Position numbers and translations under genes: made by a program. 64,000 nucleotides of DNA from Parapedobacter lycopersici_A (GTDB lineage Bacteria > Bacteroidota > Bacteroidia > Sphingobacteriales > Sphingobacteriaceae): NCBI RefSeq assembly GCF_040395035.1, contig NZ_JBEBRB010000004.1:30703-94702 (forward strand), written 5' to 3'. Within the stretch, counting starts at the first letter, position 1, and every line of letters begins with the position of its first letter. The notes beneath the pieces were generated by a model. It saw only the letters and a list, made by a program, of their open reading frames with translations, had not been told where the DNA came from and searched no databases. Below are positions 1 through 8,310 of the stretch, one piece after another.

Positions 1-48
1 ATCAACGCTTTATTATTCAACTATATTTTTAACCAAATTCACAAACGC

Positions 49-3000
49 ATGAAACAAAAATTACTATGTTTCCTAATGTTGGGTGTATTGCTGATTGGTT
101 CGGCATATGCCCAAGACAGAAGGATCAGTGGTAGGGTGACGGCCGAAGTAGATGGTGAACCCCTATCAGGTGTGTCTGTTGTTGTCACAGGGACTACTTC
201 CGGTACAGCAACAGACGGCAGTGGTGTTTATTCCATTGTGGTTCCTTCTGGAAGCCAATCCTTGACATTCAGTATCCTGGGATACGCATCGCAAACCATA
301 TCCGTGGGTTCGGCCAACTCCATTGACGTGGCCTTAGCGCTGGAATCAGCGGAGTTATCCGAAGTGGTGATTACTGCACTCGGTATTGCTCGGCCCAAGA
401 ATGAATTGAGCTATGCCGCTACGTCCGTAGGCAACGAAGAACTGACCCAGGTCAATGCCGTCAATGCCGTCAATGGATTGCAGGGTAAAGTATCCGGATT
501 AAACGTGACGACCATCAGCAGTGGCGTGTTTGAGGATGTGAACATCAACCTGCGCGGGATCCGCTCACTGACGGGGAATAACGATCCGTTATTGGTACTG
601 GACGGTGTTCCGACCCCGATCAGTTACTTTGCTTCGATTAATCCGAATGATATCGAGAATATCTCGGTGCTTAAAGGTTCCTCTTCAGCAGCCATCTATG
701 GCCCGGATGCCCGTAACGGGGTGATTGTGGTGACCACAAAGCATGGATCAGACGCACCGGTAATCAACGTCAGCCACGCAACCCAGTTCCAACAGATTTC
801 CTTTTTTCCTAAACTCCAGAAAAAATTTGGTTCAGGTGGATATGGATCCTACATCCCGTATGAAAACTGGTCGTGGGGACCTGCTTATGACGGTTCCACC
901 AAAGAAATCGGACATACATTGCCTGACGGAAGCGTGCAAACGGTACCCTACAGTGCAACTGATGAGCGACAGGATTTCTTCGATACCGGCGTTACGATAC
1001 AAAATGGTGTCTCGTTGTCTACAAGCGACTTTTTCTTATCCCTGCAAGATGCCAACGTAAAGGGCATCGTTCCGGGTGATAAAAATCGCCGGACAAGCGT
1101 TCGCCTGAATGCAAGCCGTGAGTACGGAAAATTTGATGCCGGACTGAATATCAACTATAGTCAGATGAACTATAAGTTGTTCCATGACGAAGGTATGGGT
1201 GATTATTTTACGGCACAGAATGTTGGCGGTAATGATGGTCTGATGGCGCAGATATTTAATACGCCAGCCCATATTCCGTTGTCCAGGTATAAGAATTTTG
1301 ATACAGACCCATTTTCCGATTATAATGGCTATTTTAATGACTATGGATTAAATCCATACTTTGCAATTGATAACTGGCGGCGTGAGGGGAAACGGCAGGA
1401 TGTGTTGGCCAACCTGAAACTTGGATTCCAGGCAACGGAATGGCTTAATTTTACCTACCGTGCCGGTATAACCAGCCAAACCAGGATCGACAGAAACTAC
1501 TCTAAAGGGGAAGTACCTAATGAATATGGCCTTAGCAGGTCCTTTACGTTAATCCCCGGCACGGTAGAGGAACAGCCGTATTCTTATACGCGGCTGTCGT
1601 CAGAACTGTTCGGTTCCCTTGACAAGGAGCTGAATGATGATTTTAGAATTACGGCTATTTTAGGAACCTACCTGCGGCAGACGGAATACCGCGATACCGA
1701 GGTAGGTGCAGGTAACTTGGTGGTTCCCGAACTGTATAATATCGGTAACCGTACCGGAAGCCTTTCAGGACAGTCAACCTTTAGTCGGTCCAGATTATTT
1801 TCCGTTTACGGTAGCGCAGGATTAAGTTTTAGAGGCTGGGCGAACATTGAGGTCACCGGACGGAATGACCAAACCTCATTACTCTCATTAGCGAATAACT
1901 CTTATTTTTACCCAGGTGTCAGTGGATCCATCCTGCTGACAGATGCGGTTCCCGCACTGAAAGGTAATGGGTTGACTTATTTAAAGCTGAGGGGTGCGTG
2001 GAACAAAACGGGTAATGCCGATATTGCCCCGTATTCATTGGCAGCTATTTATAGGCAGCCCCCTTATACGGGATTCCCCTTCGGATCACTGCCTGGATTT
2101 TCAGCCGGAAATACGACATATGATGCGAACCTCAATCCGGAGTTTATTAATAGCACAGAAGCCGGTATTGAATCCGCATTCCTGAATGGCCGGATTACAT
2201 TGGAGGCAACCTATTTTTATCAGAAGAACACGGATCAGATTATTAGTGTTAGGACATCGGATGCCACCGGTTATAACTTTGCCAATTTAAATGCGGCCTC
2301 GTTTGTCAATAAAGGTATAGAGTTGGACCTTGGTTTTACACCGCTGGTTAAATTTACGGACGGTAGCGTCAATTTCCGGGCCAACGCGTTGTACAATGAT
2401 AGCAAAGTGACCAGTGTTCACCCTGCGTTGGGAGGCGAAGTGAATATCGGCGGGTACATTGCATCCGGAAACTCTGCAATTGTGGGCCTTCCCGCTTTCG
2501 TTCACAAAGCGACGGATTATTTGAGAGATGATCAGGGACGTATCATTGTTGATCGCATTTCCGGTTATCCCTCTGTGGACCCGAATAATAAAATATTTGG
2601 CCGCACCATGCCCCTGTGGATTATCGGCTTAAATCCTTCCGTCAATTGGAAAGGCTTCAGTTTATCCGCGCTGCTTGAATACAAGGGCGGCCATAACGCA
2701 TCCTTTTTTGGTCAGGGCACTGACATGGCATGGACTGGTGTAGGCGAGGCAACGGCCGTAAACAATAGGGAGCGTTTCGTGCTTCCGAATTCTTCGTATG
2801 AGGATCCGGCAAATCCCGGCACTTACCTGCCAAACACGGATATTACCGTAGCAAACGTAAACGACTTCTTCACTGGTGTATACCGTGATGCGGCATCTAA
2901 CTTTATTGTAAGTGCAGCAGCTTGGCGTATGCGGGAATTGTCGTTATCTTATAGCTTCCCAGAGCATATTCTTGCTAAACTTGGCGTCGTAAAGGGCTTG

Positions 3001-3174
3001 TCTGTTGCTGTAACGGGCAGGAACCTGTTTATATGGGTGCCCAAAGAAAACAAGTTCAACGATCCTGACTTCAATAGCGTGGATGCAGATTACGATAATA
3101 TCTTTGGTATTGTCGATTCACGGTCTAATCCGCCGGTCAGGAACTTTGGGTTTAATGTAAACGTTAGATTCTAA
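49..3174 (+). CDS. SusC/RagA-type TonB-linked outer-membrane transporter
   Basis: 1041 aa. Residues 1-21 look like a signal peptide ending AYA before QD. A carboxypeptidase-D-like regulatory domain follows at about 25-95 (ISGRV ... GEPLSGVSV). The SusC-type junction LSEVVITALGI lies near 103-113, then a plug domain (about 120-235, with LRGIRSL, LVLDGVP and SVLKGSSSAAIYG) and a long beta-barrel ending in an aromatic residue (NVRF). In the family this protein forms the outer-membrane barrel that imports oligosaccharides or peptides with a SusD lid, powered by TonB. The SusD gene starts 18 bp downstream. No sigma/anti-sigma pair or glycoside hydrolase lies within the window, so the substrate is unknown. 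Family call is firm. Confidence 0.95.
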   Translation: MKQKLLCFLMLGVLLIGSAYAQDRRISGRVTAEVDGEPLSGVSVVVTGTTSGTATDGSGVYSIVVPSGSQSLTFSILGYASQTISVGSANSIDVALALESAELSEVVITALGIARPKNELSYAATSVGNEELTQVNAVNAVNGLQGKVSGLNVTTISSGVFEDVNINLRGIRSLTGNNDPLLVLDGVPTPISYFASINPNDIENISVLKGSSSAAIYGPDARNGVIVVTTKHGSDAPVINVSHATQFQQISFFPKLQKKFGSGGYGSYIPYENWSWGPAYDGSTKEIGHTLPDGSVQTVPYSATDERQDFFDTGVTIQNGVSLSTSDFFLSLQDANVKGIVPGDKNRRTSVRLNASREYGKFDAGLNINYSQMNYKLFHDEGMGDYFTAQNVGGNDGLMAQIFNTPAHIPLSRYKNFDTDPFSDYNGYFNDYGLNPYFAIDNWRREGKRQDVLANLKLGFQATEWLNFTYRAGITSQTRIDRNYSKGEVPNEYGLSRSFTLIPGTVEEQPYSYTRLSSELFGSLDKELNDDFRITAILGTYLRQTEYRDTEVGAGNLVVPELYNIGNRTGSLSGQSTFSRSRLFSVYGSAGLSFRGWANIEVTGRNDQTSLLSLANNSYFYPGVSGSILLTDAVPALKGNGLTYLKLRGAWNKTGNADIAPYSLAAIYRQPPYTGFPFGSLPGFSAGNTTYDANLNPEFINSTEAGIESAFLNGRITLEATYFYQKNTDQIISVRTSDATGYNFANLNAASFVNKGIELDLGFTPLVKFTDGSVNFRANALYNDSKVTSVHPALGGEVNIGGYIASGNSAIVGLPAFVHKATDYLRDDQGRIIVDRISGYPSVDPNNKIFGRTMPLWIIGLNPSVNWKGFSLSALLEYKGGHNASFFGQGTDMAWTGVGEATAVNNRERFVLPNSSYEDPANPGTYLPNTDITVANVNDFFTGVYRDAASNFIVSAAAWRMRELSLSYSFPEHILAKLGVVKGLSVAVTGRNLFIWVPKENKFNDPDFNSVDADYDNIFGIVDSRSNPPVRNFGFNVNVRF

Positions 3175-3192
3175 GACTTTAAAAATAAAACG

Positions 3193-4728
3193 ATGAAAAA
3201 TTTAAAATATAGCTTTTTGATTCTGCTGGTTTTTCTAGCGGCAGGATGTAAGGATAGCTTCTTTGATATTAACGATAACCCGAACAACCCTACGGATGAG
3301 TCGATGCAGCCTAATCTGTTGTTGCCATCGGTGTTGAACGCAACGGCTTCCAAAATGGCAACGTCATATGATTATGCCGCACATTGGATGGGTTATTGGG
3401 CAAGATCCGGGTCCTATGGACCGAGCAATCCCTTGGAGAATTATGATCTTACAACTACATACGAGCAGGACGAATGGGTAAATGGCAATACCACGGTCAC
3501 CTATCCTACAGTTTCCTGGTATGACATCCTGATGGATGCGAAGGTCATGGAACGGAAGGCTACTGAAGAGGGGCAGACTTTTTACGTAGCCGTCGCGAAA
3601 GTTATCCGCTCGATCGGTTTTATGTATTTGGTTGACCAGTACAATAATGTACCCTATACACAGGCCCTTAACATGGAAGAATATATTTCGCCGGCATACG
3701 ATAGCGGGCAGGATATTTATAATGATCTGCTCCTTCAGCTTGACGAGGCGGCTTCCCTGTTTGCGTCTATGGATCCTTTGGCCAATCCGGGTATTGAAAC
3801 GGCTGATATTATGTTTCATGGTGACGCACAGATGTGGCGCAAATTGGTGAACACCCAACGCTTAAAATTGTTGATCCGCCAGTCTGAGGTATTTGGAACT
3901 ACGCCGCCCGCCGACCAACTAAATGCCATTCAGGCCGATGGAAGCGGTTTCCTGATGAGTGGCGAGACCGCCGAAGTGAACCCAGGTTATGCCGAAGACG
4001 AATACAAGCAAAATCCATTTTATAATACCTATCTGCGGGATCATACCGGAACACTTATCGATAACTTTAACCGGGCTAACAATTACCTGCTTGATCTGTA
4101 TATGGATAACGACGATATCCGGTATCAGTATGTATTCAATGCAGCCCGCGAACCCCTGGATGGTAACGATTATTTTGGTTATGACTTTGGTTTTGTTGAC
4201 CCCAATCCGGATAACCCTAAGGGCGTTAACTCATCCGAGGTGGCTGGTCCCGGACTGGCTAAAAGTCCCACACAACCCCAATGGCTGTTTACTTCTGTTG
4301 AAAGTCTCTTTCTCCAGGCCGAAGCTACTCAACGCGGGTGGATCAGTGGTGATGCGCACCAGGCTTATAATGATGCGGTGACCGAATCCTTCATTTGGCT
4401 GGGCGTAGAAAATGCGGAAGACGAAGCTGCCGGTTACCTCGCACAATCAGATAACATTGTAAGCTGGGATAATGCAGGTGATAAGATCAACCTCATCATC
4501 ACCCAGAAATACCTGGCGTTACCCGGTATTAACAATTTTGAGGCCTGGGTTGACTATCGGCGGTTAGGCATTCCTAACGTACCTTTGTCACTTTCACCGA
4601 GCCGGAACGGGCGGCATATTCCATTGCGGTTGCTCTATCCTCAGAATGAGTATAGTTATAACGCGGAAAATGTAGCGGCTCAGGGAACCATTGATGCGCA
4701 GACATCCGCTGTTTTCTGGGACAAATAG
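3193..4728 (+). CDS. SusD/RagB-family nutrient-binding lipoprotein (SusD-like_2 type)
   Basis: 511 aa. A short charged N-terminus and hydrophobic stretch end in a lipobox with Cys19 (LAAGC), so the mature protein should be an outer-membrane lipoprotein. The early DINDNPNNPT segment and the C-terminal RRLGIPNVPLS ... IPLRLLYPQNEYSYN segment are typical of the SusD-like_2 group. In the family it caps the SusC barrel and binds the ligand by TPR-like helices. It sits 18 bp after the SusC gene and 18 bp before a third lipoprotein gene, so the three should be one operon. Confidence 0.93.
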   Translation: MKNLKYSFLILLVFLAAGCKDSFFDINDNPNNPTDESMQPNLLLPSVLNATASKMATSYDYAAHWMGYWARSGSYGPSNPLENYDLTTTYEQDEWVNGNTTVTYPTVSWYDILMDAKVMERKATEEGQTFYVAVAKVIRSIGFMYLVDQYNNVPYTQALNMEEYISPAYDSGQDIYNDLLLQLDEAASLFASMDPLANPGIETADIMFHGDAQMWRKLVNTQRLKLLIRQSEVFGTTPPADQLNAIQADGSGFLMSGETAEVNPGYAEDEYKQNPFYNTYLRDHTGTLIDNFNRANNYLLDLYMDNDDIRYQYVFNAAREPLDGNDYFGYDFGFVDPNPDNPKGVNSSEVAGPGLAKSPTQPQWLFTSVESLFLQAEATQRGWISGDAHQAYNDAVTESFIWLGVENAEDEAAGYLAQSDNIVSWDNAGDKINLIITQKYLALPGINNFEAWVDYRRLGIPNVPLSLSPSRNGRHIPLRLLYPQNEYSYNAENVAAQGTIDAQTSAVFWDK

Positions 4729-4746
4729 TGACAACCCATTAAAATT

Positions 4747-5619
4747 ATGAATATGAAAATAGGATATAAAATACTCCCTATGGCTATCATGGCCTTGGGT
4801 CTCTCATCGTGTTTGAAAGATGAGAATATCGAGAACCTCGAGTATGGTATTAATGAAGATGCCATTGAAAGTAACCGAATTATCGAGCTTCCGTCCGCAA
4901 GCGGTACACATGTCATTGCTGCTTCGTTTGTTCCGGAAGATAAGGATACCGTTTTTAGTACCCTAACGGTAGGTTTAGCTTCGAAGGAACCTGCAAGTGA
5001 AGACATCACCGTAAACCTGACCTTGGATAACAGTGCAGCGATCATCGATAACTGGAATGAAGCCAATGGCGGTGAGCTTGTTGGCTTTCCTTCGGATCAA
5101 TTTTCAATTGAAGGAGGCTTATCCGTTACCATTCCGAGGGGTAGCCGTTCGGTGACTACACCGGTTAAAATTGCTTTTAACCCAAGTGCGTTACTGGAAG
5201 CTCAATATGCACTTGGGTTCCAGATCGCCAGCGTAGATCAGACTGGGTATTTGATCAGCGGTAATTTTAAAGATATGTTAATCCAGTTTGTTGCACAAAG
5301 TGCATTTGAGGCTGATTACTCCTTTACTTCTGTGATTACCGGCGGAGCAAATACAACAACTACTGAAGATGTTTATATGCCAACGATTGATGCGACAACG
5401 GTGAGCAAAGATGGCATCGGCGGTTATTTTTCGGGTTATACCGAATATACCTTCAACGAAGATGGTACCATAACTGTTGGAGCATACGCAGATGCAACCA
5501 AAGGTTCCTCATATGGTGCGACGGTTGTAGAAAGCAGCTACGATGACAACGGCTTCCACGTGAAGTTTACCATTCTTGGCGGTGGCTATACGTTTGATGA
5601 GACGGCCGTCAGAAATTAA
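4747..5619 (+). CDS. Surface lipoprotein with DUF1735/BT_3987-like domain, third gene of the SusCD operon
   Basis: 290 aa. The signal sequence ends in a lipobox with Cys22 (GLSSC). Residues of about 50-165 resemble the DUF1735 / BT_3987-like N-terminal domain found in surface proteins of Bacteroidota (beta-rich, with SVTIPRGSRSVTTPVKI near the end). The C-terminal part (about 185-290) is beta-rich with many Thr, Gly and Tyr. By position (SusC, SusD, then this gene) it probably helps capture the ligand on the cell surface; that role is inferred from context. A strong terminator hairpin follows 20 bp after the stop codon, closing the operon. Confidence 0.75.
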   Translation: MNMKIGYKILPMAIMALGLSSCLKDENIENLEYGINEDAIESNRIIELPSASGTHVIAASFVPEDKDTVFSTLTVGLASKEPASEDITVNLTLDNSAAIIDNWNEANGGELVGFPSDQFSIEGGLSVTIPRGSRSVTTPVKIAFNPSALLEAQYALGFQIASVDQTGYLISGNFKDMLIQFVAQSAFEADYSFTSVITGGANTTTTEDVYMPTIDATTVSKDGIGGYFSGYTEYTFNEDGTITVGAYADATKGSSYGATVVESSYDDNGFHVKFTILGGGYTFDETAVRN

Positions 5620-5638
5620 TTAATTCAGTATATTAAAC

Positions 5639-5683
5639 ACAAGGGGCGATCTCAATTCGGTTGAGATCGCCCCTTGTGTTTTG
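5639..5683. terminator. Perfect inverted repeat, bidirectional-type terminator
   Basis: A near-perfect hairpin (arm AGGGGCGATCTCAA, short loop, TTGAGATCGCCCCT) flanked by CACA/TGTG, running into TTTTG. It ends the SusC/SusD/lipoprotein operon. The symmetric stem could also act on the other strand. Confidence 0.85.
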
Positions 5684-5926
5684 AATATACTATTATTATC
5701 ATTATTGCTGACTGGGACTTATAATCCTACAATTTTAACTGAAAAAGATACAATTGATATCAAAACTTACGCATACGCAGGAATGTGGTTAACACCTCTT
5801 TTAGTTAATTATTTAGCTCCTCATTTGAAAAACGGCTATGCTGATTTATTTAATTACGCGGTGAATCTTATTTATAAGATTATAGACACAAAAAAGGGGA
5901 TACCGATTCGGTATCCCCTTAGTTAA
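5681..5926 (+). other. AT-rich inter-terminator segment with a doubtful 81-codon reading frame
   Basis: Between two terminator hairpins lies a visibly AT-rich stretch with an open frame starting at a TTG (5681). It reads as a hydrophobic N-terminus followed by a polar, Tyr-rich segment. Its last ten or so codons are the opposing terminator hairpin, and its start abuts the T-tract of the upstream terminator, so no promoter or ribosome-binding site is evident. It could be a small membrane peptide gene, a decayed remnant, or non-coding. I do not call it a gene. Confidence 0.25.
5892..5922 (-). terminator. Rho-independent terminator of rpsF-rpsR-rplI
   Basis: On the minus strand the arm AAGGGGATACCGA pairs with TCGGTATCCCCTT and is followed by a T-run. 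It lies about 20 bp past the rplI stop codon. Confidence 0.85.
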
Positions 5927-5943
5927 TGTCTGTGGAATCTGGA

Positions 5944-6387
5944 TTACTCCGCAACCACCTCGAAAGGTACCTGCACTTTTACTTCTTTATGCAGGTTGAG
6001 GTTAGCTACGTATTCACCCAATACCTTGGGGTCTTCTTCAAACGTGATGCGACGGCGATCTACATCAAAGCCTTGTTGCTTTAACGCTTCTGCCACCTGA
6101 ATGCTGTTCACGGAGCCGAAGATCTTTCCGGTCTCGCCGGCCTTTGCACCGATGGTCAGCTTTACGCTTTCCAGTTTGGCAGCCAGCTCCGTAGCGTCCT
6201 TCTTAATCTTATCTTGTTTGAACTGAGCCTGACGGATGTTTTCAGCCAGCACCTTTTTGGACGATTCTGTTGCCAGTACGGCAAATCCCTGAGGGATCAG
6301 GTAATTGCGGCCGTAACCGGGTTTTACCGATACGATGTCGTCTTTTTCGCCCAGTTTTTTGATGTCCTGTTTTAAAATTACTTCCAT
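5944..6387 (-). CDS. rplI: 50S ribosomal protein L9
   Basis: 147 aa, normal length for L9. The N-terminal domain begins MEVILKQDIKKLGEKDD with the conserved VKPGYGRNYLIPQGFA segment (residues about 22-37). A long connecting helix (about 40-75) leads to the C-terminal RNA-binding domain, which includes GKIFGSVNS. L9 binds 23S rRNA near the L1 stalk. Last gene of the rpsF-rpsR-rplI operon, starting 13 bp after rpsR. It is preceded by a strong purine-rich site (AAGGAGG), unusual for a phylum that relies little on Shine-Dalgarno pairing. Confidence 0.98.
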   Translation of the reverse strand: MEVILKQDIKKLGEKDDIVSVKPGYGRNYLIPQGFAVLATESSKKVLAENIRQAQFKQDKIKKDATELAAKLESVKLTIGAKAGETGKIFGSVNSIQVAEALKQQGFDVDRRRITFEEDPKVLGEYVANLNLHKEVKVQVPFEVVAE

Positions 6388-6400
6388 GTCGTTTCCCTCC

Positions 6401-6664
6401 TTATTTTAATGAATCCGTAACATAAGGCAATAAACCGATATGGCGGGCGCGTTTCACCGCCTGAGCCACTTTCCGTTGGAATTTCAGGGAAGTGCCCGTC
6501 AGCCGGCGTGGTAATACCTTGCCTTGGTCGTTGACGAACTTCAACAGGAAGTTAGCGTCTTTATAATCGATGTACCGGATGCCATTTTTCTTGAAGCGGC
6601 AGTATTTTTTACGGTTGTCCTCCACCTTGGGAGCGGTTACGTACTGGATTTGTTCGTTTGCCAT
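6401..6664 (-). CDS. rpsR: 30S ribosomal protein S18
   Basis: 87 aa with the conserved KKYCRFKKNGIRYIDYKD core, the PRRLTGTSLKFQRKVAQAVKRARHIGLLPY segment and a standard C-terminus. S18 pairs with S6 on the platform of the small subunit. Its ATG overlaps the rpsF stop codon by one base, so the two are translationally coupled. A GAGGAGGT site lies inside the end of rpsF just ahead of the start. Confidence 0.98.
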   Translation of the reverse strand: MANEQIQYVTAPKVEDNRKKYCRFKKNGIRYIDYKDANFLLKFVNDQGKVLPRRLTGTSLKFQRKVAQAVKRARHIGLLPYVTDSLK

Positions 6665-7035
6665 TATTCTGCTACCTCCTCTGCTTTAGGCGCTTCGGCC
6701 TTTTTGTTGAACGCTCCACTGCGCTTTTTCTCGTTGTAGGCAATGGCATGTTTGTCTAATCGGATTGTGAGGAAACGCATTACCCGCTCATCACGCTTGT
6801 ATTCGACTTCCAGTTTATTGATTAATTCACCTGGAGCCTTGAATTCTGTTAGGTGATAGAATCCGGTTGTTTTCTTCTCAATCGGATACGCTAATTTTTT
6901 CAAACCCCAATTATCCTCGTGGATAATTTCGGCTCCGCCTTCGGTCAGGATGTTTTTGAATTTGGCAATCACCTCTTTCGAAATCTCCTCAGAAAGCAAC
7001 GGGGTAAGAATGATAACGGTTTCGTACTGTTGCAT
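6664..7035 (-). CDS. rpsF: 30S ribosomal protein S6
   Basis: 123 aa. The S6 ferredoxin-like fold is evident from MQQYETVIILTPLLSEE at the N-terminus and the WGLKKLAYPIEKKTTGFYHL core (about residues 43-62). An RRDERVMRFLTIRLDKH-like strand follows near 80-96, then a Lys/Glu/Ala-rich tail of about 20 residues. First gene of the operon with rpsR and rplI. A consensus promoter lies about 50 bp upstream, and a small hairpin sits at the predicted 5' end of the mRNA. Confidence 0.98.
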   Translation of the reverse strand: MQQYETVIILTPLLSEEISKEVIAKFKNILTEGGAEIIHEDNWGLKKLAYPIEKKTTGFYHLTEFKAPGELINKLEVEYKRDERVMRFLTIRLDKHAIAYNEKKRSGAFNKKAEAPKAEEVAE

Positions 7036-7063
7036 ACTTTTTGTAAATAAATTAATTTAATCG

Positions 7064-7082
7064 CGTTTTATATGTTAAAACG
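7064..7082 (-). promoter_or_regulatory. Hairpin at the 5' end of the rpsF leader
   Basis: CGTTTTA and TAAAACG form a 7-bp stem with a 5-nt loop, directly downstream of the -7 box and preceded by CCC. S6:S18 leaders in other bacteria use a hairpin with a CCG element for autoregulation; whether this is such a site is inference. Confidence 0.3.
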
Positions 7083-7087
7083 GGCTG

Positions 7088-7118
7088 CAAATTTATGCAT
7101 AAAGTTTTTGATATCAAA
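7088..7118 (-). promoter_or_regulatory. Bacteroidota-type promoter for rpsF operon
   Basis: On the minus strand TTTG (7118-7115), 19 bp, TAAATTTG (7095-7088), an exact match to the phylum's -33/-7 consensus. Confidence 0.8.
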
Positions 7119-7149
7119 AGGGTATCTTACTAATTTTTGCGATGCTTGG

Positions 7150-7180
7150 TTTGTATTATTAAAATAAAGCCTTACCTTTG
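7150..7180 (+). promoter_or_regulatory. Bacteroidota-type promoter for rplU-rpmA
   Basis: TTTG (7150-7153), 19 bp, TACCTTTG (7173-7180), an exact consensus match 43 bp before the rplU start. It is divergent from the rpsF promoter. Confidence 0.8.
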
Positions 7181-7222
7181 CGCTTCGATTTATAAAAAAT
7201 AGTAATTATTAATTCATTAACA

Positions 7223-7534
7223 ATGTACGCAATAGTAAATATAGCCGGACAGCAATTTAAGGTTGCAAAAGACCAGCAGCTCTTTGTACACCGTTTACAG
7301 GGAGATGAAGGCGCTAGTATTGAATTTGACAACGTATTGTTAGCGGAAGACGGTGGTAAATTCACGGTAGGAGCACCTATCCTGGAAGGCGCTAAGGTTT
7401 CAGCTAAGATCTTGTCACATTTAAAAGGAGACAAGGTGATCGTTTTCAAGAAAAAACGCCGTAAAGGCTACCGGAAAAAGAATGGCCATCGCCAGCAATT
7501 TACCAAAATTGAAATCACCGGAATCACATTATAA
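7223..7534 (+). CDS. rplU: 50S ribosomal protein L21
   Basis: 103 aa, standard length. MYAIVNIAGQQFKVAKDQQLFVHRL opens the protein. The typical KVIVFKKKRRKGYRKKNGHRQQFT segment near residues 73-97 contacts 23S rRNA. First gene of the rplU-rpmA pair, with rpmA 51 bp downstream, the usual bacterial arrangement. Confidence 0.98.
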   Translation: MYAIVNIAGQQFKVAKDQQLFVHRLQGDEGASIEFDNVLLAEDGGKFTVGAPILEGAKVSAKILSHLKGDKVIVFKKKRRKGYRKKNGHRQQFTKIEITGITL

Positions 7535-7585
7535 TACGAACTGATTGTTAATCGGGCTTCATGCCCATCATAAGATAAAGTAAAC

Positions 7586-8227
7586 ATGGCGCATAAAAAA
7601 GGTGCGGGTAGTTCAAAGAACGGCCGTGAGTCACACAGTAAACGCTTGGGAGTAAAGATATTTGGTGGTCAGCTTGCCGTTGCCGGTAATGTGATTGTAC
7701 GGCAACGTGGAACTAAGCATCATCCGGATGTGAACGTAGGTATCGGTAAAGACCACACACTGTTTGCACTGATTGACGGCAAGGTGGTGTTCCGCAAGAA
7801 GGCAAATAACAAGTCTTTTGTATCGGTTATCCCGGTAGCAGAAACAGCGGTAGCCGAACAACCCAAAGCAAAAGCCAAGGCTGCTCCGAAAGCGGAACAG
7901 AAAGCTGCTGCCGAAGAAGCTCCGGTAGCTGAAAAAAAAGCAAAAGCTGCCCCGAAAGCGAAAAAGGCTAAAGGCGATGACCTGACGATCATTGAGGGTG
8001 TTGGCCCGAAAATAGCGGAAGTATTCGTAAATGCCGGTATCTCTGATTATGCAGCGGTAGCTGCTAAGTCTGCTGCAGAATTGAAAGCACTGTTAACCGA
8101 AGCGGGTGACCAGTTTAATACTGCGGTAACGGATACCTGGCCTGAACAAGCCAAATTGGCTGCGGAAGGTAAGTTTGACGAGCTTAAGAAATGGCAGGAA
8201 GCGCTTGACGGCGGTAAGGAAGATTAA
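7586..8227 (+). CDS. rpmA: 50S ribosomal protein L27 with C-terminal helix-hairpin-helix extension
   Basis: 213 aa, against about 85-95 for most L27. Residues 1-84 are normal L27 (MAHKKGAGSSKNGRES, then GGQLAVAGNVIVRQRGTKHHP and DHTLFALIDGKVVF). About 85-131 is a low-complexity Ala/Lys/Pro/Glu linker. From about 132 a compact domain begins DDLTIIEGVGPKIAEVF, a helix-hairpin-helix signature, and ends DTWPEQAKLAAEG ... LKKWQEALDGG. L27's N-terminus reaches the peptidyl-transferase centre; the tail is expected to project from the ribosome. Similar HhH tails occur on other ribosomal proteins in Bacteroidota, from memory. There is no stop or frameshift between the parts, so this is a true fusion. 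The tail's function is unknown. Confidence 0.95.
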   Translation: MAHKKGAGSSKNGRESHSKRLGVKIFGGQLAVAGNVIVRQRGTKHHPDVNVGIGKDHTLFALIDGKVVFRKKANNKSFVSVIPVAETAVAEQPKAKAKAAPKAEQKAAAEEAPVAEKKAKAAPKAKKAKGDDLTIIEGVGPKIAEVFVNAGISDYAAVAAKSAAELKALLTEAGDQFNTAVTDTWPEQAKLAAEGKFDELKKWQEALDGGKED

Positions 8228-8251
8228 TCCGCGCAAGCCGTTAACTATAAC

Positions 8252-8290
8252 GAAAAACCACTCGCCTGTAAAAGTGAGTGGTTTTTTTGT
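8252..8290. terminator. Bidirectional terminator between rpmA and the ABC transporter gene
   Basis: AAAAACCACTC and GAGTGGTTTTTTT form a stem with a 12-nt loop, with T-runs on both strands. It serves convergent rpmA (plus) and the transporter gene (minus). Confidence 0.85.
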
Positions 8291-8310
8291 GCCCGTTTGT
8301 TTTTTGCCGA

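Noticed and set aside
3364..3858. A 164-codon minus-strand open frame inside the first SusD gene.
   Set aside because: Antisense to a well-supported SusD sequence, with no domain or own promoter.
7586..8227. L27 length explained by a frameshift joining two genes.
   Set aside because: The frame is continuous, with an Ala/Lys linker typical of natural fusions and no start codon with its own signal before the HhH part.
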